Part shown: piece after piece, positions 1 through 9,971 of the stretch | How the letters are laid out: each line of letters opens with the position of its first letter | How positions within the stretch are numbered: position 1 is the stretch's first letter | Source of the DNA: Bacteroidota bacterium | GTDB lineage: Bacteria; Bacteroidota; Bacteroidia; AKYH767-A; OLB10 | Assembly: GCA_016722525.1 (NCBI GenBank) | Contig: JADKJB010000032.1 | Location: 124,001-188,000 of the forward strand | Direction: 5' to 3' | DNA: 64,000 nucleotides | Position numbers and translations under genes: made by a program | The notes under the pieces: model-generated | What the model was told of the DNA's origin: nothing | Seen by the model: only the letters and a program-made list of their open reading frames with translations | The model's database searches: none

Positions 1-2
1 GT

Positions 3-797
3 CAGGTTAAAACTCAAGGTAACTGGGGGGAAGTAATTCTGGAGACTATTTTGGAAAAATCCGGATTGGTTAAAGATCGTGAATATTTTGTGCAAACCAG
101 TATGACTTCCGATGATGGACGACGCCAACAACCCGATGTCTTAATAAAGTTACCTGAAGGAAAAACTATTATCATCGATTCGAAGGTGTCTCTTATTGCC
201 TATGAACGTTATAGCAGTGCGGAAACTGAAGTGGATAGAGAATTGGCCATGAAGGAGCACATTAATTCTCTTCGCAGACATATCAAAGGGTTAGGTGACA
301 AGAAATACCATCAATTGAATGAATTGAAAAGCCTTGATTTTGTTTTGCTTTTTATTCCTATTGAACCTGCTTTTTCTGCTGCTATTCAAAACAGCCCTGA
401 AATTTTTAATGATGCATTTGAAAATAATATTGTTTTAGTTAGTACTTCTACTTTGCTGGCAACATTAAGAACTATTGCAAGCATATGGAAGCTGGAGTAT
501 CAAAATAAAAATGCTGTTGAAATTGCCAGACAAGGTGGTGCTTTGTATGATAAGTTTGTGGGTCTGATTGTTGACTTTGATAAAATAGGTGATAGTATTG
601 ATTCCTCTCACCGCTCCTGGGAAGCTGCCAAGAATAAACTGATAACCGGCAGAGGTAATTTAGTCACTTCTGTTCAGAAGTTGAAAAAGCTGGGCGCTAA
701 TGCATCCAAATCTTTGCCTGTAAATTATCAGGCTGATGCTATTGAAGAGGGAGACGATAGTTTAATTGAAGGAGAAACTGATTCCGAACCATCATGA
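3..797 (+). CDS. rmuC: DNA recombination protein RmuC, C-terminal part (5' end outside window)
   Basis: The reading frame is open to the left edge. The codons before the first internal start (a TTG at 51) read QVKTQGNWGEVILETIL, which is the conserved GNWGE block of RmuC, so the gene begins upstream of the window. It continues with the IIIDSKVSL block of the PD-(D/E)XK-like nuclease-fold domain and ends in a short acidic tail. RmuC is known as a factor limiting inversion and recombination at repeats; the exact reaction is not established. About 265 residues are visible, against roughly 400-500 for the whole family. The stop codon overlaps the start of the next gene (ATGA), so the two are probably translationally coupled. 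The call is secure from the conserved blocks. Confidence 0.93.
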   Translation, partial: QVKTQGNWGEVILETILEKSGLVKDREYFVQTSMTSDDGRRQQPDVLIKLPEGKTIIIDSKVSLIAYERYSSAETEVDRELAMKEHINSLRRHIKGLGDKKYHQLNELKSLDFVLLFIPIEPAFSAAIQNSPEIFNDAFENNIVLVSTSTLLATLRTIASIWKLEYQNKNAVEIARQGGALYDKFVGLIVDFDKIGDSIDSSHRSWEAAKNKLITGRGNLVTSVQKLKKLGANASKSLPVNYQADAIEEGDDSLIEGETDSEPS

Positions 798-2056
798 GAT
801 TATTGCTATTTTTTTTCGTCACATTAGTTTTATTTTCATGCTCCGGACCTAAAAAACTGAGTAATCAAAATCTGGCTTATTTATATTCTCCGGGATTGAA
901 TTTTATCCTTCCCGAATACAGGGTTTGTAATATTAGCGAAGATACTTCAAGAGTGTTTTTTAGTGTGAAGACGGATGAGTTACTTTTTATGAAATCAGAT
1001 TCCAGCGGTTTGTTCAAGGCTTCATTCGCTATGAGTTATCAATTGCTGAAAAATTATGAATCAAAGCTAACGGTCGATTCAGGCATCTATTATTTTAATC
1101 ATGAACTCATTGAAGGTTCATCATCTCTGATTCAGGATCATTTTGATGTACACGCACCTGATAGCTCTGATTATATTTTGCAAGTTACATTGACCGATTT
1201 AAACCGTGAGCAAGCTGTAGCATCTTTTCTGAATATTGATCGTACCGGCATACAGCCTTCCGAAGATTTTATGGTTTTAAATGTGGAAACAAATACGCCA
1301 TTCGTTAGTAATTACACCGATCGTAAGACCACATTCAGAATTATTAATAGCAGGAGTGAAAACAAAGTGCTGTATGTTCGTTATTTTCGAAGTAAATTTC
1401 CTCTTTCAGCTCCTCCATTTTCTACCAATGAAGTAAGACCTTTGAGTTATATTGGTGATGAAGTTAGCAGCATAGATCTTTCAAAAAGTGAATTATTAAC
1501 TCTTGATAAACCAGGTATTTATCACTTGCAGTTTGATACCTTAACAAAGGAAGGTTTAACATTATTCCGATTTGATGAGGACTTTCCAAGACTTACATCA
1601 GCAGAGAATTTAATTGAATCGATACGATTTTTAACCACAAGAGAAGAGTTTGATAAAATTGTTGGTAGTGCAGATAAAAAACAAGCCGTTGATAGTTATT
1701 GGCTTTCGATGGCTGGAAACCGTGAAAGGGCACGCGTGCTGATTAGAAGCTATTATTCTCGTGTTCAAACTGCAAATATGCTGTTTACTTCTTATTTAGA
1801 AGGATGGAAATCGGACAGAGGTTTAATTTATATTATATTTGGTCCACCTAATACTGTTTACCGCACGAATAAAAATGAAAACTGGAATTACAGTCAAACC
1901 TATAATTATGGTCCGCTGAATTTTACTTTTGAGAAAGTGTTCAATCCTTTTTCGACTAATGATTATGAACTCCGTAGAAGCAGTTATTATGAAATGCCCT
2001 GGTATAGAGCTATAGATTCCTGGCGTGATGGAAGAGTTGTAAACGATAACTATTGA
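794..2056 (+). CDS. GWxTD domain-containing lipoprotein
   Basis: This 420-residue protein has an N-terminal lipoprotein signal: a hydrophobic stretch ending LVLFSCSGPKK, with a lipobox cysteine at about residue 16. The C-terminal quarter contains YLEGWKSDRGLIYIIFGPP, a form of the GWxTD motif that names this Bacteroidota family. The middle is predicted mostly beta and has no recognisable catalytic residues. The function of the family is not known; the protein is inferred to sit in the envelope. It overlaps rmuC by 4 bases and rlmB by one base (TGATG), so the three genes probably form one transcript. The length fits the family and no frameshift is seen. Confidence 0.85.
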   Translation: MRLLLFFFVTLVLFSCSGPKKLSNQNLAYLYSPGLNFILPEYRVCNISEDTSRVFFSVKTDELLFMKSDSSGLFKASFAMSYQLLKNYESKLTVDSGIYYFNHELIEGSSSLIQDHFDVHAPDSSDYILQVTLTDLNREQAVASFLNIDRTGIQPSEDFMVLNVETNTPFVSNYTDRKTTFRIINSRSENKVLYVRYFRSKFPLSAPPFSTNEVRPLSYIGDEVSSIDLSKSELLTLDKPGIYHLQFDTLTKEGLTLFRFDEDFPRLTSAENLIESIRFLTTREEFDKIVGSADKKQAVDSYWLSMAGNRERARVLIRSYYSRVQTANMLFTSYLEGWKSDRGLIYIIFGPPNTVYRTNKNENWNYSQTYNYGPLNFTFEKVFNPFSTNDYELRRSSYYEMPWYRAIDSWRDGRVVNDNY

Positions 2057-2823
2057 TGAGAACACCATTTGAGGGCGAGAATGCCCGGAAAGAAGATGAT
2101 ACAATGATCTTCGGAATACGACCTGTACTCGAAGCTTTAGATTCTGGTAAAGAGGTGGAGCGTATCTTTATGCAGCGCGATATTAATAATCCGTTAGCTC
2201 GTGAGCTGAAGATGAAACTGGCTGAAAAGTCTATTACTTACACTGCTGTTCCAATGGAAAAGCTAAATAGACTTACACGTAAAAATCATCAGGGCGTTGT
2301 TTGCTTTCTTAGTCAGATCAGTTATTTTAAAATTGAAGATGTTGTTCCTGATTTATTTGCACATACGCGTTACCCTTTAGTCATTTTGTTGGATAAAATA
2401 ACTGACGTTAGAAATTTTGGTGCAATCTGCCGTTCTGCAGAGTGTATGGGTGTCGATGCCGTAATCGTACCTGAAAAAGGAGGCGCTCCTGTGAATGGTG
2501 ATGCAATAAAAGCTTCTGCAGGAGCATTGCTTCGTATAAAGGTTTGTCGCGAATTTAATTTGAAGAAAACAATAGAATTTTTGAAGGAATCAGGTTTTTC
2601 TATTGCCGGTTGCACTGAAAAAGCAACTAAACCATTATTCGACGAAAATCTCGACAGGCCTCTTTGCATAATTATGGGTTCCGAAGAAGATGGTATTTCT
2701 CTGGAATATTTGAAGCGTTGCGATTTTCTTTTGAAAATTCCTACAGTTGGAAAGACCGCATCACTCAATGTTTCTGTTGCAGCCGGAATTCTGCTTTATG
2801 AAATAAACAGACAGCGTAAATAA
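2056..2823 (+). CDS. rlmB: 23S rRNA (guanosine-2'-O-)-methyltransferase RlmB (SpoU/TrmH family)
   Basis: This SPOUT methyltransferase is expected to 2'-O-methylate G2251 (E. coli numbering) of 23S rRNA, using S-adenosylmethionine. All three SpoU motifs are visible: NFGAICRSAECMGVDAVI (motif 1, with the conserved N and R), IIMGSEEDGIS (motif 2) and KTASLNVSVAAGILLYE (motif 3). The N-terminal substrate-binding domain starts at MIFGIRPVLEAL. I chose the ATG at 2056, which overlaps the previous stop; the ATG at 2104 directly before IFGIRP is the alternative and would remove 16 residues. TrmH-type tRNA methylases are related, but the N-terminal domain and length favour RlmB. The gene is intact. 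Confidence 0.9.
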   Translation: MRTPFEGENARKEDDTMIFGIRPVLEALDSGKEVERIFMQRDINNPLARELKMKLAEKSITYTAVPMEKLNRLTRKNHQGVVCFLSQISYFKIEDVVPDLFAHTRYPLVILLDKITDVRNFGAICRSAECMGVDAVIVPEKGGAPVNGDAIKASAGALLRIKVCREFNLKKTIEFLKESGFSIAGCTEKATKPLFDENLDRPLCIIMGSEEDGISLEYLKRCDFLLKIPTVGKTASLNVSVAAGILLYEINRQRK

Positions 2824-2932
2824 ATACTTGTGCTGAACATCGGATGGTAAATTGATAGGTCGGGTAATCAGTTCACTGTTTTTATTCTGCTGGATCTTAT
2901 TAAAGCAAAAATAAAACAGTAAATCTTAACAT

Positions 2933-4612
2933 CTAATCCTCCCTGTTTTCGAATACTTTTTTTCCATTTATAAAAGTGGATCCCACCTTCACTTGCCATA
3001 TTTTTTCTTCAGGCATGGTCATGAGATCCTCGTTAAGAATTACAAAATCGGCGTATTTGCCCTTTTCAATACTGCCGGTTTCTTCTTCTGCGAAAGCACC
3101 ATAAGCACTCCAAATCGTCATTGCTTTAAGCGCCTCTTCACGTGATAAGGCATTTTCTTTTTGAAAACCATTCTCTGGGAAATTCTTTTGGTCTTTTCTG
3201 GAAACTGCTGCATAAAATCCATAAAGAGGATTTATGCTTTCAACCGGAAAATCACTGCCGGCAACTATATATCCGTTCTGTTTCAAAAGATCTTTGTAAG
3301 CATATGCACCTTTTATTCGCACCGATCCAATCCTATCTTCAGCCCAATACATATCAGAAGTAGCATGAACAGGTTGAACACTGGGAATAATCTGATTACG
3401 TTTGTAATAGTCCAAATCAATAGGATTAATTACTTGTGCATGCTCTATTCTCCATCTGTGATTGCTCGTTTTTGAAATGTACTTCTCATATATTTGCAAC
3501 ATCAGTCGGTGTGATGAATCACCAATACAATGGGTATTCAATTGAAATCCCATGGAGGAAATTTTTCTGGCTACGCTATCTAGATAGGAGGGTGGATGTA
3601 TCAGAAATCCATAGTGATTGGGTTGATCACTATACGGTTCCAGCATACATGCTCCACGTGAACCTAAAGCTCCGTCAGCATACAATTTAAAACTATGAAC
3701 ACTTAGAGCAGCTTTTTTTATCTTCCCTTTGGTTGTGTAATAATCTGATTCTTCAATAGCCGCCATTGCATTAATTCGCATTTTAAGTGTGTCTTTATTC
3801 TGCAACGAATCTATTAGGTTAATTACATTTAATTTTAATCCTGCATTTTCTATTCCGGCATCAGTTATTGAAGTTAGTCCAACTGCAAAACAATTGACCT
3901 GAGCATTTAATAAGGCACTGGTTTTTTCACTTTGAGAAAATTGTGGAACTATACGGTAAACCAAATCAACAGCCCCGTCTAAAAGGATTCCTGTAAGTCT
4001 ACCCTCATTTTTTTCAATTAACCCGCCTTCTACGTTAGTTGTTCTAGTGATTCCTGCTTGATCCAAAGCAACTTGATTTGCCAATGCAGCATGCCCATCT
4101 ATTCGTAAAAGAAATACAGGAACATCCGGAAAGAGCAGATCTAGTTTGGTTTATCCGGATACTTTTTGTCGGGCCAATCGTTCTGGTCCCAACCCCCTTC
4201 CAAATAGCCAACCTCCAATTTTTTGATCCTGATGTTTTACCAGGGAATCTAAAACCCCTTCAAAGGATTGGGTTCCAATCAGCCATATTTTTTTTAGATC
4301 ACAGCCATAGCCATAGAAATGACAATGTGCATCTTGAAATCCCGGATACACAAATTTGCCTTTTAAATCTGTTTTTTCATCCGATAGGTACGATTTTATT
4401 TCCTCATCAGAGCCAACAGCTACAATAATACCGTTTTTGACAGCGAAGGCAGTGGCTTTAGAAAAGTTGGCATCTACAGTATATACTTGACCGTTATAAA
4501 ATATTTGATCTGCATGTAAAGAATCAGTTTTACAACCGGATAGTAGTGTTGTTGCAAAACTGTATGCTATTCCTAACCAAATAAAATTTCTTTTGAATAT
4601 TTTTGTAAGCAT
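2933..4612 (-). CDS. YtcJ-like metal-dependent amidohydrolase (frameshifted)
   Basis: The gene is read as one reconstructed ORF in two frames (4612 to about 4195, then on to 2933). The N-terminus is a lipoprotein signal (TLLSGCKTD). The metal-binding DAHCHFYGYG follows at about residue 95. Distal metal or active-site blocks are HCIGDSSHR, RIEHAQVI and VAGSDFPVE. This is the amidohydrolase_3 (YtcJ) family, whose substrates are mostly unknown. As sequenced, the frame runs into GRGLGPERL and stops. Removing one base from the C5 run at 4193-4197 restores GRGWDQNDWPDKKYP, the family signature, and joins the halves, so a sequencing error is likely. An envelope location is inferred from the lipobox. 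The SDR gene lies 24 bases upstream on the same strand. Confidence 0.85.
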
Positions 4613-4636
4613 AAATGTTTTTGGGCAATGATTAAA

Positions 4637-5398
4637 TTAAGTGTTTTTTTTGATGAAATTTGAGGTATTGGCCTGAGCTAACGGTGTAATAATGATATCA
4701 TTTAATACAACATGATCGGGCCTGCTGGCAGCGAAGAATACCACATCAGCAATATCTTCCGGCTTCAACGGTTCATAACCTTTATATACCTGAGCAGCTT
4801 TTTCATTATCACCTTTAAATCGTACTATTGAAAACTCGGTTTCTGCAGCACCCGGATTTATTGCAGTAACTTTTATTCCATATGGAAGCAAATCAATTCG
4901 CATTGATTTTGACAATGCATCTACGGCATGCTTGGTTGCACAATACACATTTCCTTTTGCATACGCTTCTTTTCCGGCAATGGAACCAATATTAATGATA
5001 TGGCCTTTTTTTCTTTCTACCATTCCGGGCATTATTGCTTTTGATACATACAGCAATCCTTTAACGTTGGTGTCAATCATAATTTCCCAATCAAGTATAT
5101 CTCCTTTATGAATTGGACTCAACCCGGAAGCAAGGCCGGCATTGTTAACAAGAACATCAATTTTTTTCCAATCATGTGGTAAGCTGCTAATTGACCTCTG
5201 CACATCATCATTTTTTCTAACATCAAAAGGCAAAGTGAATACTTTAGTTTCAAATGTTGTACTTATCTCTTTCTCTAATGTCTCAAGACGTTCTTTTCTT
5301 CTTCCATTAATTATTACATCCCACCCATGTGCTGCGAAACTGATGGCAATTGCCTTTCCGAATCCTGAAGTGGCTCCTGTTATAAATGCTACGGGCAT
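4637..5398 (-). CDS. SDR-family NAD(P)-dependent oxidoreductase (YdfG-like)
   Basis: This is a classical short-chain dehydrogenase of 253 residues. It has the cofactor motif TGATSGFGKA at residue 8, NNAGLASG at about 87, and the catalytic Ser plus YxxxK as NIGSIAGKEAYAKGNVYCATK. The overall pattern and length resemble the YdfG group (3-hydroxy acid/serine dehydrogenases, NADP-dependent), but the substrate cannot be told from sequence. It lies between the permease and the amidohydrolase on the same strand, with only a short gap to the latter, so co-transcription is plausible. The gene is intact. The SDR family call is secure; the YdfG-like assignment is tentative. Confidence 0.88.
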   Translation of the reverse strand: MPVAFITGATSGFGKAIAISFAAHGWDVIINGRRKERLETLEKEISTTFETKVFTLPFDVRKNDDVQRSISSLPHDWKKIDVLVNNAGLASGLSPIHKGDILDWEIMIDTNVKGLLYVSKAIMPGMVERKKGHIINIGSIAGKEAYAKGNVYCATKHAVDALSKSMRIDLLPYGIKVTAINPGAAETEFSIVRFKGDNEKAAQVYKGYEPLKPEDIADVVFFAASRPDHVVLNDIIITPLAQANTSNFIKKNT

Positions 5399-5407
5399 AT
5401 TTTAATT

Positions 5408-7115
5408 TTATTTTAATTGAGAATTTAATTTACTGTTTTTGTAGCTGAATGAAAAATATATAATAAGTCCTGCTACCAGCCATATGGTAAAACCTAACCA
5501 GTTTTTTACATGAATTTGTGCCATTAAATACAAACAGGTGACAATTCCCATTACCGGAATAATTGACAATTTCTTGGTGAAACTAAAAAAAGGCCATCAC
5601 AGCAAATACTATGAAAAATATAAACATTGGAATAGAATCTACACTTTGAAATGGGTTCACATGATCATGAAGCCATTCTCTTTGATTTAAACTAACGTAT
5701 ACAAGAATTGCGAGGTATAGAAATGGTACAATCCATTGACCACTTAAATATGGAACTCTGAATTTTCTATGAATACCAGTTTTATTTTGGAGCATTAATA
5801 CTCCTCCGCAAACTAGAATAAAAGCAAATAAGGTTCCAATTGAACACAAATCAACGACAGTATTCATATCAATGAAAAAGATAGGCAACCCAACCAGTAA
5901 TCCAGTGATGATAGTGGCGAATGACGGTGTACCGTATTTAGGATGCACTTTAGAAAATGCTTTTGGAAGTAAGCCATCACGACTCATACTCATCCATATT
6001 CTAGGTTGTCCAAGTTGAAATACCAGTAATACACTTGCCATGGCAACAACTGCACTCACTGAAATTATTCCGCTTATCCAATCCAATCCAAGTTGACTAA
6101 ACACAAATGCTAAAGGATCATCAACTGCAAGTTCTTTGTAGTTCACCATTCCGGTCAATACTAAAGCAATTAAAATATATAAAACGGTACAAATGATAAT
6201 TGCATACATCATTCCTCTGGGTAAATCACGCTGTGGATTGTGACATTCTTCAGCAGTCGTTGAAATAGCATCAAAGCCGATGTACGCAAAGAAAACAGCT
6301 GATACCCCTGCAAGCATTCCACCCAACCCTTCAGGCATAAAGGGAGTCCAGTTTCCCGGATTAACATACGATGCTCCCAGAAAAATGACCATAATGACAA
6401 CAATAAGTTTGATAGCCACCATGATATTACTGGCATTTCTGGACTCTTTCATTCCTCTATATACCAGCCAGGTGATGAAAATATTTATTGCTAATGCTGG
6501 AATATCTAAAATAATTTTAATTCCGGCAATAACAGGCGCAGTAATCCAAGCCTGATAAGCTTCACTATTGAGTAGGGCGGGATCAGGATTTGCAACCTGT
6601 ATGGCCTCCATAGCTCTTTTGGCAGAAAAATAATCGATACCACTCCAGGCAGGAAGGTGTATCCCTTGAGGAAATCCAAGAGAAGGTAGTTGTAGGTGTT
6701 CCAATAACGAAGCGAAATACCCGGACCAGGAAATAGCGACAACTATATTTCCAATTGCATATTCCATTATAAGTGCCCAACCAATGATCCAGGCAAATAA
6801 TTCACCAAAAGCAACATACGAATACGTGTATGCGGAACCTGAAACAGGAACCATACTAGCAAATTCAGCATAGCAGAAAGCCGCAAAACCACAAGCAATT
6901 GCTGTAAAAGTAAACAGCAAAATTACAGCAGGACCACCATCGGCACTGGCCTTACCAATAGTGCTGAATATTCCAGCTCCGATAATAGCAGCAATTCCAA
7001 AAGCCGTCAAATCCCTTACGCCAAGATGCTTTTTTAAGCCCCCCTGAACATTCTCATCATCTTTTTTAAGTTGTTCAAGAATATCGTGAACATGTTTTTT
7101 GCGGAATAAATTCAT
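5408..7115 (-). CDS. APC-superfamily amino acid permease (frameshifted near the C-terminus)
   Basis: This polytopic inner-membrane permease resembles the cationic amino acid transporter (CAT) branch of the APC superfamily. The signature GIAAIIGAGIFSTIGKASAD lies in the first transmembrane helix, and about a dozen hydrophobic segments follow. The open frame ends at 5583 with VMAFF. Dropping one base from the A7 run (5585-5591, plus strand) extends the protein by about 58 residues that include two more hydrophobic segments (LSIIPVMGIVTCLYLMA and LGFTIWLVAGLIIYF), ending at the stop at 5408-5410. That tail matches the C-terminal architecture of CAT-type permeases, so the early stop is probably an error. 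Transport of amino acids by H+ symport or exchange is inferred from the family; the substrate is unknown. Confidence 0.88.
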
Positions 7116-7269
7116 ATTTTGGAAGTTGAAAGGCTATAGTTATCAAAAATAAGTAATTAAAGTTTACTATTTGAAATCGATTTAATCTTTTGAAATTCTT
7201 TTATCAGCGTGGAAGGTATATCTGCAATCGTAATCAATAAATAGTAAATATATTGGAAGTGGAACTGTT

Positions 7270-8554
7270 TTAATCATTGATACTATTTTGCTTTGTGCGT
7301 TTTCCGGAAATTAATACCGGAATCAGACACAGAAAAGGTAAAACCGGTACTTTGTACCTTACCATAGCTCCCATGATTGGGGTTGTTAATCCAATCAAAA
7401 TAAGTGTACTGAATACAAAAAACATACAAAATAATAACAGGTTTTTATTTTTAACCATTAGCTGCCAATTCACAAATTTTAATCCCGCTACAAGAACTAA
7501 TAATAATAATATGTTTTCTATTGCTGCTAATAGTATAAATATGCTGGATGCTTCCCAAACATAGGGTCTGGTTAATACATCAAAAGCAGCCACTGGTGAT
7601 GCCGTTAATATACTTCCCCAGGAAGAATCGAAATCAGGCAAACTGATGTAACTATTCATTTCATTCGGAAAGGCATCGGCAAAAGCTTCAAAGTTTACTC
7701 TTTTCATTACCAGTACATCCACCGGGTCGAATCCATTCAAAAAATATTTAGCATTAAAAATCAGAATCATACACATCAGGTAAACAAAAAAATATTTCAT
7801 AAAAGAAAACTTTTGTCCCGAAACCGATACCCAGGTAAATGCAAGCAAACATGGTGTGATCAGTATAAGCATGTAGGCCTTAATGTGAATGAAGAAAAAC
7901 CCTGCAGCAAACATGCCAATCATGTTGCCTAACGATCGGCTGATTGTTAAAAGCCTTATGCAATGGTAAAAAACATGCCCATAGCGAAAATCAAAATACT
8001 CTCTTTGGATGCCATTGAGAGCCAAAATAGCACTCCTGGAGCAAGAAAAATTGCAGTTAGAAGTAAATAGGGTTCCTGTCGGTGAGTAATCTTGCTGCTT
8101 TATATATTCCAGTAAGTCCAAGCATGGAAAGAAATGAAAAGAAAACTATATGCACATAATAATAGCCCATGCTGAATAATCCTATCAATCCATTTAATCG
8201 TAAAATTGTTCGATTATCATTGTATACAATATCATTATTGTTCCAACCCAGAATCTTGCCATGAACTTTCATGAATGCTTCATCGTTACCAACACCGGTA
8301 ACCATGGTGATAAAGTCAATCGGACTTTTTACAAAACTTTGTGTAATCGTTTTGGAAAAAAGAAAAAAATGATAGGAGTCTCCGCCATCATATTTGTATA
8401 AATAGAGTTCACTTGCCAGTATCCCTATCAATACTTTCACTGCAAAAAGTGAAATGAAATAAATGGCATTTATTTTTTCATCCATAAACCATTTCCATTT
8501 CATAATAATGAAACTGAAGAAGGCAGTGTAGCCAATGGCAAGTAGTGTTTCCAT
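7270..8554 (-). CDS. Polytopic membrane protein of unknown function, paralogue A (frameshifted)
   Basis: The gene is reconstructed from two main fragments, 8554-8057 and 8121-7270. A further open stretch in another frame reads LAPGVLFWLSMASKESIL. It corresponds to LLPSVLFWGSGLLKDALV in paralogue B, so the two fragments belong to one gene. Joins fall near the CCC run at about 8068-8070 and the A6 run at 7978-7983. The protein would be about 430 residues with many hydrophobic helices, a YNDNRTILRLNGL block after helix 2, and a conserved end LTTPIMGAMVRYKVPVLPFL. I do not recognise a named family; the layout resembles integral-membrane polysaccharide enzymes, which is only an inference. It starts 3 bases after the stop of its paralogue. 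Confidence 0.72.
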
Positions 8555-8557
8555 TGA

Positions 8558-9861
8558 TTAAGAGATGTTTTTTATTTTAAGTTTTTGAATGACTGATTTC
8601 AAAGGAGCTTGCATCAAGATAATAAAAAAAATTAAAAGAAACGGTAATGCCTGGGCTTTGTATCTTACAATGGCTCCCATAACTGGTGTAACGAGACCTA
8701 TTAATGTAAAGAATGTTATCGTGTAAAACAGACAAAAATAGGGTAAAATATTTCTTTTAATAACAATGATTTTTGATGTATAAATGGCGTATAATCCCAA
8801 AATAATAACAAAAATATTCTCCAGTGCTGAAATTGTAATTAAGAATGAACCGGTGTCAGTTAGGAAAGGTCGCGTGAAGCATGTAAGAAACCCTTGCGGG
8901 GCGTTTTTAATGATGCTAATTATTGAAGGTTCAAGTATGGGAATTTTGATGGCGGATCTGGCACCTGTTTCAGCAATCAAGTTGTAAAAAGCAGCTTGCT
9001 TGTGTGCCAATATAGCTGCTAAATCATAGTTTTGGGAAATAGCAGGCAGAATAAACAATAAACATAAAAATAAAATATGACTGGTTACAAAGGATATGAA
9101 TGGGGAGATTTTAAATTTCATGGACATAAACCAGGCAAAAACAGTGGAATAATAAGCACAAATACATGAAATTTAGAAACTATCAACAAAATAGAGCGCC
9201 TAACAGGAAAAAAAGCGCTGCACTTTATGCCTGTTTTCGTTCATGATGAAATCAAAGTAATACATGCTGAATCCTAACGCAAAAAATACTAAAGCATCTT
9301 TCAGTAATCCGGATCCCCAAAAAAGTACAGATGGAAGTAAAATGAAAGCTAGAAAAATTTCTAAAGTCAAGTCCGGATATTCTCTTTTAAAAACTTTAAC
9401 TATTGCAATTATTCCAGTGAATGACAAAAACAAACAAATACTACATGAACGTAATAATGCCCCAACGAAAAGAATCGTAAAAAGGCATTTAACCGAATCA
9501 TGGTGCGATTGTCGTTGTAAGGCGAGAAGGTATCATACCAGTTGGTCATTTTATCATAATAGGGTTGTAATTCTGTGGCGCCCGCATTTAAACCGGTTAG
9601 CATTCTTAAGAAATCGAATGGTTTGGAGTAAATAGTATCGAATAGAATCTTACTGTCATCAAAAAACTTAAAAGTATCTGCTGTAAGGCGGTCTGTATAA
9701 TAATAGGTATATAATAAACCAACTCCTACACCGGCAATTAATTTAATAATATAACCAGCTTGAAGAGTGCGTGTTGTTATGCCATCAATATGGTAAAACT
9801 TCAGTTTTCCGATCAGGAAAACAAATAAAGCAACATAGGCAAATGATAAAATTAGTTCCAC
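8558..9861 (-). CDS. Polytopic membrane protein of unknown function, paralogue B (frameshifted)
   Basis: The gene is reconstructed from three fragments (9861-9409, 9433-9200, 9127-8558), with joins near 9410-9435, the A run just upstream of 9215, and the A5 run at about 9136-9142. The product is about 430 residues of hydrophobic helices. It is a clear paralogue of the downstream gene: shared blocks are YNDNRTMIRLNAF, SVLFWGSGLLKDALVFF and LVTPVMGAIVRYKAQALPFL. The start MELILSFAYVALFVF is close to METLLAIGYTAFFSF of the other copy. No catalytic motif is recognised. The two genes are head-to-tail and almost abutting, so they probably arose by tandem duplication and are co-transcribed. The gene is divergent from purL. 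Confidence 0.72.
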
Positions 9862-9931
9862 TTTTTTCTTTACAAAAATTAAATTACAGTTTTGAATTTC
9901 CTTTGTCTGGAATTTTTGCAGTTTTTATGTT

Positions 9932-9939
9932 TACTTTTG
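9932..9939 (+). promoter_or_regulatory. Candidate Bacteroidota -7 element upstream of purL
   Basis: TACTTTTG matches the -7 consensus TAnnTTTG of the phylum and lies 32 bases before the ATG of purL. The -33 TTTG is not at the ideal spacing; the nearest copies are at 9902-9905 and 9915-9918. The call rests on one half of the promoter. Confidence 0.4.
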
Positions 9940-9971
9940 CCTGCAAATAACAGAAAATAATCTTGAATACA

